Program-made: the position numbers and the translations under genes | The notes under the pieces: generated by a model | What the model saw: only the letters and a program-made list of their open reading frames with translations | Database searches by the model: none | Told to the model about the DNA's origin: nothing | Shown: piece by piece, positions 12,664 to 21,461 of the stretch | Layout: each line of letters starts with the position of its first letter | Numbering within the stretch: the stretch's first letter is position 1 | Origin: Guyanagaster necrorhizus | Lineage: Eukaryota > Basidiomycota > Agaricomycetes > Agaricales > Physalacriaceae | Assembly (NCBI RefSeq): GCF_019112545.1 | Contig: NW_025064907.1 | Coordinates: 431,992 to 473,947, forward strand | Direction: 5' to 3' | Length of the DNA stretch: 41,956 nucleotides

Positions 12664-12676
12664 AAGGGGGGAGTGA
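12664..12676 (+). promoter_or_regulatory. Gypsy A polypurine tract
   Basis: AAGGGGGGAGTGA abuts the 3' LTR, where plus-strand DNA synthesis is primed in LTR elements. Gypsy D has AAGGAGGGGGTAA at the same place, in both cases after GGTCTT. Confidence 0.8.
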
Positions 12677-13125
12677 TGTTATGATTTTTCTATATTCTTT
12701 TCTTTTTCTTATCTTATCTGAGCATCTATCTTATCTGAGCACTTCCACAGAAGGTGTAAGGTGATTAGATAATCACAACAAAATAGAGTGCTATTGTATT
12801 TGGTTATCTTATCCTCAGACAATGCCTTATTGTCTCACTCCTGACAACCAGGCAGAATCAGCATCATGACACAGAACAGTACAATAGGTAGTGGTTATAT
12901 TTATTACAAGCCAAATGGTATATAAGTAGGATAGCTCTCACTGTAATAATCCAGCTTTAAGCTATAAGTTTATCTCACACTATCTTCTCTCAAGCTTTGC
13001 CTGTCCTTAGCCTTGATAGCACTTCACCTATTAGAACACACTAAGTAGACTCTAACATGACTATATGAACATGATACAGCACTAGTTTATCATGTGTTCA
13101 GATCATGTGCCAGCTAAGTCTAACA
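12677..13125 (+). repeat. Gypsy A 3' LTR
   Basis: 449 bp, from TGTTATGA to GTCTAACA, matching 3020-3468. The priming motif here reads AGCTTTAAGCTA (12953-12964), one G-to-A change from the 5' copy. Followed at once by the TCTTG duplication. Confidence 0.93.
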
Positions 13126-13130
13126 TCTTG
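13126..13130 (+). repeat. Target-site duplication of Gypsy A, right copy
   Basis: TCTTG, identical to 3015-3019. Copia reverse transcriptase resumes in the continuing frame from this point. Confidence 0.9.
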
Positions 13131-14420
13131 ACCTGATCAGAATGTCAGCAGCAGTTGCAGCTAAGCTTGATCTTTATCTGTGGCAGATTGACTTTATTTC
13201 AGCTTATTTAAACAGTGAAACAAAGGAGAGTATCTATATATGTCAGCTGCCAGGCTACACAATTAGTGGTCAAGAAGATAAGGTCTGAAAACTTGTGCAT
13301 ATGATTTATAGGATGATGTAGAGAGGCCATGATTGGTATAAAACTCTCAGAGAGATTTATGATAATCTCAGGTATAAGACTTCTCAAGCTGATCTATATA
13401 TATAAACAATTGGTGACTCTGATAGTGATTATACTTTGATGAACATGTATACAGATGATGTATAGAGCATATCATCTAATAAAGAACAGGCAGAGGAATG
13501 GAAACAGGAGTTAGAGAAGAAGTGAAAGCTCAAAGATGTTAGAGAGAACTAACACTTTCTTGGTATGAAGCTCATGCAGGATCTCAATGCAGAAACTATC
13601 TCTTTTTCACAGAAGCCCTACTAAAAGAATATCCTTGAGAATTTCAGCCTTCAATATTTGACTGTTAGATCTATCCTATTACAAGTTGGCATTGTTCTGA
13701 ATGTATTGCAGAGCCCAACCACACAGGCAGAGAAAGACAAAATAAAGCTGTACTCTTATCATTGTCTTTTCAGATAAGTTATATAGGACCAGCTTGCAAC
13801 TTGCTCTGACTGATACTACTCTGTTGGACTTCCTGCATGTTTCCAGACTAATTCTGGACTCACTCATTAGAAAGCATTACTCTACATTATTGCATACATC
13901 AAGAGAACTATAGATTATGGACTTCTTCTCTCACATGACCAACCACTGGCATCTGTTGGTTTTGTTGATGCAGACTACACAGAATGCTATAATACTGTCT
14001 GGTCTACCTCAAGATATATTTTCATGATGTCTGAGGGATCTGTCACTTGGAGTTCAAAGCACCAGACTTCTATTACACTATTTACTGTAGAGGCTGAGTA
14101 CATCACACTCAGCAGAGCTATGCAACAAATAATGTGGGTGATAACTTGGATGACTGAGGTTAAACTTCTCCAGTCAAAGCCTGTAATCCTTTATTGCAAT
14201 AACCAGAGAGCAATGATCTTGATGATAAACACTAGATTATATTACAAGATCAAACATATTCATGTTTATGAACATTACATTTACAAGCTCATTAGTAATA
14301 GTTCTCTGCATGTCCAGGTCATTTAAGAGAACATAAACTTAGCAGATATATTTACTAAGCCATTCTCTTATGACTTGCACTATGGTTTCTTCATGGATCT
14401 CAATATTGCAACAGGGGTGT
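13131..14420 (+). pseudogene. Copia pol, 3' part: reverse transcriptase and RNase H
   Basis: This continues the reverse transcriptase broken at 3019: LDLIRMSAAVAAKLDLYLWQ, then QIDFISAYLNS (the first catalytic Asp region), the catalytic box YTDD at 13448-13459, and HFLGMKLMQD. RNase H of the copia type follows at about 13900-14330: GFVDADYTECYNT, then TVEAEYITLSRAMQQIMW, and the terminal NLADIFTKPF about 14336-14365. These are the standard C-terminal motifs of Ty1/Copia pol. Stops at 13280-13320, 13460, 13770-13830 and elsewhere inactivate it. The coding signal ends near 14420 (IATGV, TAG). The expected polypurine tract and LTR are not recognisable after it. Confidence 0.85.
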
Positions 14421-14699
14421 AGTATAGATAAGAGAGAGTATTAGAGGTTATCTGCATCTTGATATTGAATTTCTGCTGTTCTATATTTTTTTCTACTTAT
14501 TACTTACTTTTTATATACATACTCCTGTCTTTACAGTTTTTTATATAAAAGCCTCACCATAGTTTATATGATATCTCAGTCATTCTACTCTTGCTGCATA
14601 CAACTGAGATATGTCTACTTATTCTGACTATTAGCCACTTGCTTATTTTTACTGTTTATAGTTCTTACAAAGTATCTTTTGTCATTAGGTATAGTCTGA
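14421..14699. other. AT-rich stretch between copia and the LINE fragment, with local duplications
   Basis: No coding frame is recognised. CAGTCATTCTACTCTTGCTG (from 14577) recurs at 14707 and GTTCTTACAAAGTATC (from 14661) recurs at 14738, so pieces of the neighbouring LINE 3' region appear twice at different spacings (130 and 77 bp). This could be a rearranged LINE end or the decayed copia 3' end. Confidence 0.4.
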
Positions 14700-15032
14700 T
14701 TTAATACAGTCATTCTACTTTTGCTGTGTATGACTGAGTTCTTATAAAGTATCTTTTGTCATTATAATCATCTCCTTTCTTGATAGTCACTGTGCTCTAT
14801 TCCTTCCATCATAGTTTTGCATCAATATACACACCCAGAAATTTTGTGATTGGCTATGAGTGTATTATGTATTAGCCAATTTCTATTGGCTCACTCATTG
14901 CTGGTTCACATTGCTTGGATGTCATGTTGGGTTTGAGAGAGACATCTCTCATTTTTAATGTGAAGTCCACAAGCTGGAACTTTTTCATATCATATTCATA
15001 GTTGTGGTTTCTTGCTCATTCTAGTATCCCTC
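14700..15032 (-). pseudogene. Non-LTR (LINE) reverse transcriptase, C-terminal part
   Basis: Read on the minus strand it continues the reverse transcriptase of 15503-16179 after the solo LTR: HNYEYDMKKFQLVDFTLKMR, then TKFLGVYIDAKL and WKE, followed by STVTIKKGDDYNDKRYF. The F-L-G-V-x-I-D block with a following W-K-E is the thumb-region motif seen in LINE-type reverse transcriptases of basidiomycetes. Several TGA/TAG stops are present. A 3' tail or poly(A) end is not recognisable. Confidence 0.7.
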
Positions 15033-15502
15033 TGTTATGATTTTAATGTTTCTCCTATCTTATCATTGGCACCTATTTCATTATCTTATCACAGGTGTCT
15101 GATGTTTATTGGATTAGCCCATGAGACTATAGACTGGTTGCTATGACTATATTAGACAACTTGCACTATTATACTATGACTTATGATAAATGCCTTGCCA
15201 ATAGACAATGCCTCTTGTTTGTTGCACAAATATCATGCTCTTTAGTTTCAGCATATAGACAGACACAATAAGTAGTTACTATATTTCATATATCTAGAAA
15301 TGTATATAAGTAGTTAGCTCTTACTGTAGTAGACTCAGCTTTAAGCTAAAGTTTATTCATATTACTTCTTTTCTCAAGCCTACTGAAAAGCATCTTGAAC
15401 TCACTAAGCTAAGCACATATAGTGAACTCTAGCATGACTGTACAAATCCAATACAGCACTAGTTTATCATGTGTCTAGTCTATATAATGAGCAGGTCTAA
15501 CA
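15033..15502 (+). repeat. Solo Gypsy LTR inserted in the LINE
   Basis: 470 bp, TGTTATGA to GGTCTAACA, similar in length and sequence to the Gypsy C LTR (469 bp) and Gypsy A LTR (449 bp). It has a TATATAAG box at 15303 and the priming motif AGCTTTAAGCTAA at 15337-15349. No gag or pol is attached, so it is a solo LTR left by LTR-LTR recombination. Flanking pentamers are CCCTC (15028-15032) and CTTTT (15503-15507), which differ only by three C/T changes and may be a decayed target duplication. Confidence 0.85.
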
Positions 15503-16179
15503 CTTTTCTTGGTGCTTTATGATATCTTTGATTTTCTGGTGTATCTCTGCAAATGTCTTTCTCCATATAAGGATCACCTTGTTATCAATGAAGAGGAAGC
15601 TTTCTTCAGTCTTCTGTAGACATCATAATATGCTGGAGTTGTATATAATATACAGGATCTGTGACAGTGGATCTCCTTGGTCAAGCCCATTAGTAACTTC
15701 AAAGATGATTGATTTAAAGTCATCAAATGTGAGTGTTGTTTTATATTCACTTAACCATCACTGTAACCATTCTGTGTATTGCTTGAGTATGCTCAGCATT
15801 AGCATTTTATGTATCAGCATGTCAATATCAACACTTGGGAAGACTCTTTTCATATCAAGAAATAAAATAGTGACTATATTATCTTTATGTCATGCATTCT
15901 TGATTGAGAATATCATCAGATACATAGAGTCCATTGTATATTGATCTGGATGCTCTCTAAAATGTCTATCTGATAGTATATTCAGATATTCACACCATAT
16001 CACAAGGTTCTGGTTGAGAGTGGTATGAAGACTATATCTCCACTCATCTGATAATATGATTGGCCTGTGAGCATTTGAATCCTTGTAGTTGGGTTTTTCA
16101 GATTTTCAGAGGATGATAGTATTTGTCACACTCAGGTTAAGAGAGTATTTGCCTATAGTGAATGTTGCTCTATGTCAGA
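15503..16179 (-). pseudogene. Non-LTR (LINE) reverse transcriptase, N-terminal and palm part
   Basis: On the minus strand: TNTIIL (stop) KSEKPNYKDSNAHRPIILSD, then ILFLDMKRVFPSVDIDML (first catalytic Asp, about 15827-15865), LTFDDFKSIIFEVTNGLDQG, DPLSQILYIIYN (about 15663-15691), and FLFIDN at 15581-15598 as the catalytic F/YxDD box with its second Asp replaced by Asn. The order and the GLDQGDPLS signature identify a LINE-type reverse transcriptase (RVT_1), which copies RNA at a nicked target. No endonuclease domain lies within the fragment; the upstream part is cut by the inverted Gypsy LTR at 16180. Stop codons make it a pseudogene. Confidence 0.8.
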
Positions 16180-16573
16180 TGACAACCAAATAATCACAAA
16201 TACAATGTATTGCAACAGCTGGGATCTAATACTAACTGAAGAAAAAGAAGAAGAATAAGAGTAATAATGTTTTAGATGATGATAAAGAGAGAGAGGTATA
16301 GGAGTTAATAGGCTACAACTGCCAGTGTTAATACTGAAGTGGTAGTCACACCAAGAGTTTAGGAGTTTGATCAGTATATTGATCTTAGCTCAAGACTGGA
16401 GCATATTCCTGAATACTACTGACTTAGATACTGTATAGAAAAGTCTTGGCAATCAGGCACCAAGCCTGTATCTCAGTGCCTTAAACTCAGCCAAGACAGC
16501 TGGGCATGATCAGTCTCTGATCAAGCTACAAGCCAAGGCATCCAAGCATGATTTAGAGGCTAAAATTATGATA
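16180..16573 (-). repeat. 3' LTR of an inverted Gypsy B relative, internally shortened
   Basis: On the minus strand it starts TATCATAATTTTAG (Gypsy B LTR: TGTCATGATTTTTG) directly after pol. It carries the same promoter-proximal motif AGTCTTGAGCTAAG (plus-strand 16384-16397) and then a CTTGGTGTGA / TCTGGTGTGA block shared with 17550. At about 394 bp it is shorter than the 573-bp Gypsy B LTR, so part is deleted or too diverged to align. The end at 16180 is placed by similarity to ...GCCTAACA and is approximate. Confidence 0.65.
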
Positions 16574-17174
16574 TTACCCTCTCTTCAAGGCAATTATCCT
16601 CAATTGCTCAGAAAAGGCCTAGTAACAAGATGATAGCTTCATCTTTTCCATTGATCTCTACCAAGATGTTGCACATCCAGTCTAAGGAAAATGATTTGAC
16701 TATAAGTGTCTCTGCCTTAATTTCATTGGTGTCTTTCCACATGTAAAGCTTCTTGACTTCAAATAGATGTTGTTTGAGTTCAAAAGAGAGCTTTTGAGTT
16801 CTGATATAGTCTGATTTGTCAAACATCAGTTGTCCAAGCCTGACATTGTTCACTGCAGCAAATAGATTTTATACTGTATGATACTTTGCAATAAGCCTTT
16901 TCACATGTGAGCAATCCTTTTCAGTATACCAGCAATTCTCCTCATTATCATATTCCTTGAAATGGACAAGAAACCACTGTTTTTGATAATGAATTTTATT
17001 ATCAAAAATTACATTAATCTTATATTCATCTTCATCATCTACAACTATTGGTTTGAGTGGTGGTGGCACTCTCTGGTTGGAAAAATCTGCTGTTCAGAAT
17101 AGTTTAAGAAGGATTTCATTAAAGACAAGATGAATCTTCCATATCTTTGAGATAACCAATTTGTATGTCTCATT
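16574..17174 (-). pseudogene. Inverted Gypsy B relative: pol C-terminus with chromodomain
   Basis: The minus strand reads YKLVISKIWKIHLVFNEILL, then the chromodomain VVDDEDEYKINVIFDNKI, QKQWFLVHFKEYDNEENCWY and VKRLIAKYHTV (about 16867-17050), and ends with EINGKDEAIILLLGLF. It corresponds piece by piece to 25225-25822 of Gypsy B. Unlike most pieces here, the chromodomain has no stop for 66 codons. The 5' rest of this element is absent: Gypsy B starts at 17175, and what lies beyond Gypsy B (26396 on) is copia, not this element. Confidence 0.85.
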
Positions 17175-17747
17175 TGTCATGATTTTTGCTTCTAAATCAT
17201 GATCTGCCAATGTTTAACATGATGACACTATGGCTATGCCTTATTCATCCATGCACAATAAGATAACAAGGAATAATTTAGTAACTATCACTATCCTGTA
17301 TCTTAAATATAATAGGAACTGTAACATATGGAAAACTCACTATAGCAATAGTATAGCAGAGTGACAATAATGAACAAAAGCAAGGGTACAGTCATTGTTA
17401 TCTCAGACAATGAGCAAAGGGCATGGAAAGCAGACAATAGTCACCTGTAGGACATAGGTTTTTTAGACAGTATTTAAGGCAGTAGTACACACTGATGTAT
17501 CTCAGTCTTGAGCTAAGATTTAATACATCTACTATACTCTCTGACTATCTGGTGTGAATACTCTTGCTATAATAGCAGACTATATTTACCAGCTACAACC
17601 CTTTATCTCTTTCCACAAAATCTTTATAGCCTATCTCATCATCCTCATCATACTCTTATATTGAAACCAGACCCAGACTCAGAATCTAGAATCAGATTCT
17701 GGCAGAAGCAGTGCTAAATATTTGTGAGTGTTAGTAGAAGCCTAACA
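17175..17747 (+). repeat. Gypsy B 5' LTR
   Basis: 573 bp, equal in length to 25823-26395 and alignable throughout. It has a decayed TATA box (TATTTAAG from 17471; TATATAAG in the 3' copy) and the motif AGTCTTGAGCTAA at 17514-17526. Confidence 0.92.
17471..17526 (+). promoter_or_regulatory. Gypsy B promoter: TATA-like box and predicted start / self-priming motif
   Basis: TATTTAAG at 17471, then AGTCTTGAGCTAA at 17514-17526. The 13-mer is the exact reverse complement of TTAGCTCAAGACT at 17749-17761. In the 3' LTR the TATA is intact (from 26120) and the 13-mer is at 26153-26165, 33 nt downstream. Confidence 0.7.
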
Positions 17748-17748
17748 A

Positions 17749-17761
17749 TTAGCTCAAGACT
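17749..17761 (+). promoter_or_regulatory. Gypsy B primer-binding site (self-priming type)
   Basis: TTAGCTCAAGACT, 1 nt after the LTR, is perfectly complementary over 13 nt to 17514-17526. Compared with Gypsy A, bases change on both sides of the duplex (AAGCT versus AGACT in the primer site; AGCTT versus AGTCT in the LTR), so pairing is kept. Confidence 0.8.
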
Positions 17762-19059
17762 TCACACATTCTGGTCTGATAGCACTTTGCCAAGAACTAG
17801 TATTTGAAACTCATGCTCAAAAATATTGTTGCCACCTCCATTGCAGGTGTTTGTCTGTTCATCACAGTAACTGAAATTATCAAATACCATATCATATGAT
17901 TACCAAGAGAATGAAGAAGAAGAGAACTGGAGGAGTGGTAGAGCTGATAAAGAGTGGATCTTCTCTGTTGAGTCCTCCAACCAGCACTCTACACACTCTC
18001 AAGTCAGAAGAGCATCATCATCCAGCCATTGGCTCTAAAACCCACAGACACCAGCAGCATGAATTACATTGTCCAATCTCCAAGACCTAGAAATGTATGA
18101 AGTGGAAGAAGAGGAGTTGAACCCCCTTCTTTTATCATCTGACTGGCCACCTCTAATGAGAGAGAGTCAGTATAAGAGGATGATGGCCATACAAGCCAAT
18201 CTCCAATCAGAAATATGGCTGCTCCCACTGTTGACTACTACTGAGGGCATACACCAGGAGCTCTATCTGGATTTTACTCTAGACAGATGGACAAGTCCAG
18301 CCTCATAGCTATACACCCTGAAGTTTCTCAATCTAAGAGCAGAATATTGGTTAGATCATTCTCAGAGTTGATGCATACAGCCTTAGAGGGAGCAAGCTCC
18401 AGTTCACCAAATCAAAAACAGTGGATCCATATAAGTCTAGCAGAGAATATAAATATATCCTTAACTGGCAAATCCACATGGCAGAAGAATCTGCCTGGAC
18501 ATTACTGGCAGCTCAGAGAGTAGCAAATGGTAGACACCTGCTGATTAGACACCAATGAAGGACTCTAATATCTCATACTGTCAGAGCACACCAGGAATCT
18601 AGTAGACAAAGTATGAGCAGAAACTAAAGTAGCAGAAGTAGTATAAAATGCTAAGGGGTGCTGAGAGCCCCTATTTCTTTCCTCTTATCATGTATCTGAA
18701 TGACCACCATCAGAGAAAGCAGCCTAAGCAGTTGGAGAAGCCAAAATCCTTTCTGGCAGACCCCTCAACAAGTCTCACCCACACCCATCCATCTATTTGC
18801 TGGAGCAGAGTCTGAAAATGCTGGACTCCTAGCTCTATCAGCACTCTCTAGCAAAGAAAAAGAGAGGGAAGAGCTGGCAGTACTATTTTTCCCATCTTCT
18901 AAAGAACTACCAGACTATCCTCAGTATGACCAGAGGCTGTGATCCTTGCTTAGGCCTAAAAAGTCAGCTCTACTACTAATGCTACCATCACTGCCACTCA
19001 ACACTCCACCTCCATTGGTATGCAGGGTACATGTCCAGCCCTATAATTTGTGAATTCTA
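17762..19059 (+). pseudogene. Gypsy B gag, N-terminal part (degenerate)
   Basis: Leader and N-terminal gag region. Overlapping open pieces (17896-18090, 18069-18308, 18287-18523, 18700-18942) encode hydrophilic S/E/P/Q-rich sequence with no domain I recognise. The piece at 18700-18942 (ESLSSWRSQNPFWQTPQQ-like, then ELPDYPQYDQRL) is proline-rich. Position between primer site and capsid, and lack of any other relation, are the grounds for calling it gag. The right limit is where the nested copia LTR begins, which I can place only to within about 100 bp. Confidence 0.5.
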
Positions 19060-20417
19060 TATAACACACTAGAATATGCTAGTAACTGAGGATCATTAGC
19101 CAGTAGAGGACTATGGCTGAGGCTCCAAGCTGATAGTCATGCTAGTCACCAATACTAAGTCCAAAAGGGACTTTGTAAAATAATATGGCCTAAGGATAAA
19201 AATCCTAAGTCAGATTTGAACTTAGAAAAGTTCTGCACTACACCTTAGAAAATACTAAGTCCAAGTTGGACTTAGAAATAGTACCTCAACTGGAGCCAAT
19301 TCTACATGCCACTAAGACAAGTATATTCTAAGACAGCTAGAAGTAATACTATAGCCAGTTGTGGAGTATTGAGTAAGGACAGCATTATCCAAGAGTAGTA
19401 AGAAAAGAGACTCAATGATCTGTAGCTAGCACTCCAAGTTTTGACTCAAATTCCTAAGTCTGAATTTTTTAGGTATCAGGTGACCTAAGGAACTTAGAAT
19501 TGAGAGGAATAGAGTGGATAAGACTGGTTGACTAGGCTTGATTGATTGAGCTACTAAGAATAACTCAGAGGATTAAAACTCTGGGTATGCAGAAAGGAGT
19601 TAGATACCCACAGGCACTGTAGGCTTAAAATAAAGCTGTGTGGTGGCCAGGCAGGTCTGGAAAAGCCTAGAGGAGTCCAGGAGTGCTGCCATTCTGGAAT
19701 AATGGTGTGATTCCACTTTAAACAGGAGAAATATTATTTTGAATGCTTTATTTATAGATTCTGTATCTATTGTTGGTGTATAAAAGAAGGGAATGGGGGG
19801 GAAATAGAAAGCAAGCGACCCACCCCTGTGTTCAGGCCTTCTATCCCACTGTAGCTAGTCTCTAGGACAACAGATTTTGAGTTCTGCTTTGACTTAGTGA
19901 TTTATTTAAGTTGCTTTGTCACTTAGAGAGGATTGGATTGGAATAATAACTGTATTTTGGGTTTTAGATTAATTTGGGTTCTAAACTATAAGGGTTTTAG
20001 CATCAGAATACAAGTTCTTCAGTTTTGAGGGCTGCTAGCCAGCCAAGAATGCAGCTAGTCAAGTCTAAGTGCTTGATAGACTTAGTATTTGGGTTTCAGA
20101 GTTCATTGGGTTTTGGAATATTCTAAGTTGATTTGGAGTGCAATTTTGCATTGATTCTAAGTCCTAATTATACTTAAACATTGCTATAAACTACTCTCAT
20201 GAGTATTGCATCTTTGAAAGCAAGATAGAGTTGAATAACTGTCTTTATTGACTGTTTCTTTGATTTTACTTAAGACTGCAAGAGTGCTTCTATTGTACTT
20301 GAAACAACTGATCTCAACTGTATTTGGTGATTGTGTATTGAGTGGTTAGGTGTTGGTGTTTGAGAGTTCATTCCTCATTTGCCTCTCTTAGTCACTTAGC
20401 TATTACCAAGCACATCA
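19060..20417 (+). repeat. Solo LTR of the copia family, nested in Gypsy B gag
   Basis: A noncoding 1.36-kb stretch whose last 73 bp equal the copia LTR end at 1-73 and which is followed directly by Gypsy B gag. It holds at least 14 copies of CTAAGT or its complement ACTTAG, including a perfect 10-1-10 palindrome at 19255-19275 and a 14-bp repeat (AATACTAAGTCCAA) at 19151 and 19251. A G-rich run (AATGGGGGGGAAATAG, about 19792) and a possible TATA (GTATAAAAG about 19778) are visible. The left end and target duplication could not be fixed. Confidence 0.65.
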
Positions 20418-21461
20418 CCATGAGAGCCTGAAACTATAGAGCCCTGGGAAATTTTAAAGCTGACTATAATCCATGAGCCAGTACTATTCAAAGGAGAAAG
20501 CCTGAATGTGAAATGTTTTTTCCAATAATGTGAAGCATATTTTGAGGTATACAGCATCTACTTCTCTATGAGCTCTATCAGGTTCAGCCCTCACTAAGTA
20601 ATATTCTGTACAACCTGATTTGAAGGCACAGCACAAAAATAGTGGAGCTTACAGAAACAGTACTTTTATGATCTGACTACAGAATGGTGGACGTATCCCT
20701 TCTACCCACAATTCAAAGAAGCTGTACAATGATTATTCATGCTACACACAGAACAAAAGGTTTGTGCTGCCAAGTGGTGGGTCTTATAACAGGCTAACTT
20801 CACCAATACTGAGAAATTCTTTCAAGAATTTGAAGAGTTAGCATATCAGGCTGAGAAAATGCATAATCATAAAGCCATGTTGGAGCAGATCATGAATGTG
20901 GTCTGACCCAATCTCCACAATACCATTGCTCACAGAGACAATGATTTTCCATCCACTTATAATGAGTGGAAAAGAAGGATTTTGCAGATGGACTATAATT
21001 ATCAAGTCAACATTCTTGGTTATAAGAAAGCAAAGGCCACCACAAGTGAAGGAAAGGCTGTCACTAGTAGATCAGCTCTAAAAGGAATGACTAAAAGCAA
21101 CAAGAGGACTGAAACTGGAACTGTGTATAGCAGCCAGAAGCAGCCAATGGATATAAATGCATTCTGAAAGGAAGGAAAGTGCTTTAATTGCAGAGAGAAA
21201 GAGCATTTATCTTATGCATGCCCAAAACTCTGCAAACCTCAGCCTCAAAGATCCACTCTGAATGCTGTGTCAAGCAGTCAGTCTTCTGTCTCATGAAATA
21301 TTCATGAAATAAAGTTTTCAGATGATGAATGGAAACAACTAAGTCAGATGTATCAGAAAGAAATAGCCAGTCAAAAAGCATAGAAAGAATTGGACCATGC
21401 TATTGAAGACAAAAAAAGGAAAGAAGGAGGAACTGAATCTCAGGAGGATTTTGGCAAGTAA
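20418..21461 (+). pseudogene. Gypsy B gag, capsid and CCHC knuckle part
   Basis: Frame from EPETIEPWEILK onward: PVLFKGESLNVKCFFQ, CEAYFEVYSIYF, then TYNEWKRRILQMDYNYQ, which is the retrotransposon-gag capsid architecture. The knuckle at 21180-21221 reads CFNCREKEHLSYAC, a complete C-X2-C-X4-H-X4-C. A lysine- and glutamate-rich tail (AIEDKKRKEGG) ends at TAA 21459-21461. Gag assembles the particle and binds RNA. There are in-frame stops at about 20524, 20596, 21165 and 21294. Confidence 0.85.

Larger units (their letters stand above)
3020..13125 (+). mobile_element. Gypsy A: chromodomain-bearing Ty3/Gypsy retrotransposon (chromovirus), defective
   Basis: A complete but dead LTR retrotransposon of 10106 bp, of which 1823 bp is a later nested LTR. 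It has two 449-bp LTRs with TG...CA ends, TCTTG target duplications, a self-complementary primer site, gag, pol in the -1 frame, and a G-rich polypurine tract before the 3' LTR. A hand alignment of the two LTRs shows roughly 47 differences (about 10%), nearly all transitions. It is inserted in sense orientation inside copia reverse transcriptase. Domain order reverse transcriptase, RNase H, integrase, chromodomain places it in the chromovirus branch of Ty3/Gypsy. Confidence 0.93.
1..14420 (+). mobile_element. Degenerate Ty1/Copia retrotransposon, split by Gypsy A
   Basis: A copia element in the order LTR end, gag, integrase, reverse transcriptase, RNase H, which is the Ty1/Copia order (integrase before reverse transcriptase). 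It is interrupted at 3020-13125 by Gypsy A. If that insert and one copy of the TCTTG duplication are removed, the reverse transcriptase frame continues directly (AVTH-LDLIRM across the junction). No 3' LTR resembling the 1.36-kb LTR at about 19060-20417 follows RNase H, so the 3' end looks lost. The right limit is approximate. Confidence 0.8.

Noticed and set aside
15519..15944. Plus-strand 141-codon open frame
   Set aside because: It is the complement of the LINE reverse transcriptase palm region, whose GLDQGDPLS and FLFIDN motifs are on the minus strand.
19792..19806. G-rich run as a polypurine tract of another element
   Set aside because: No LTR start follows it and it sits inside the solo copia LTR, downstream of a TATA-like box.
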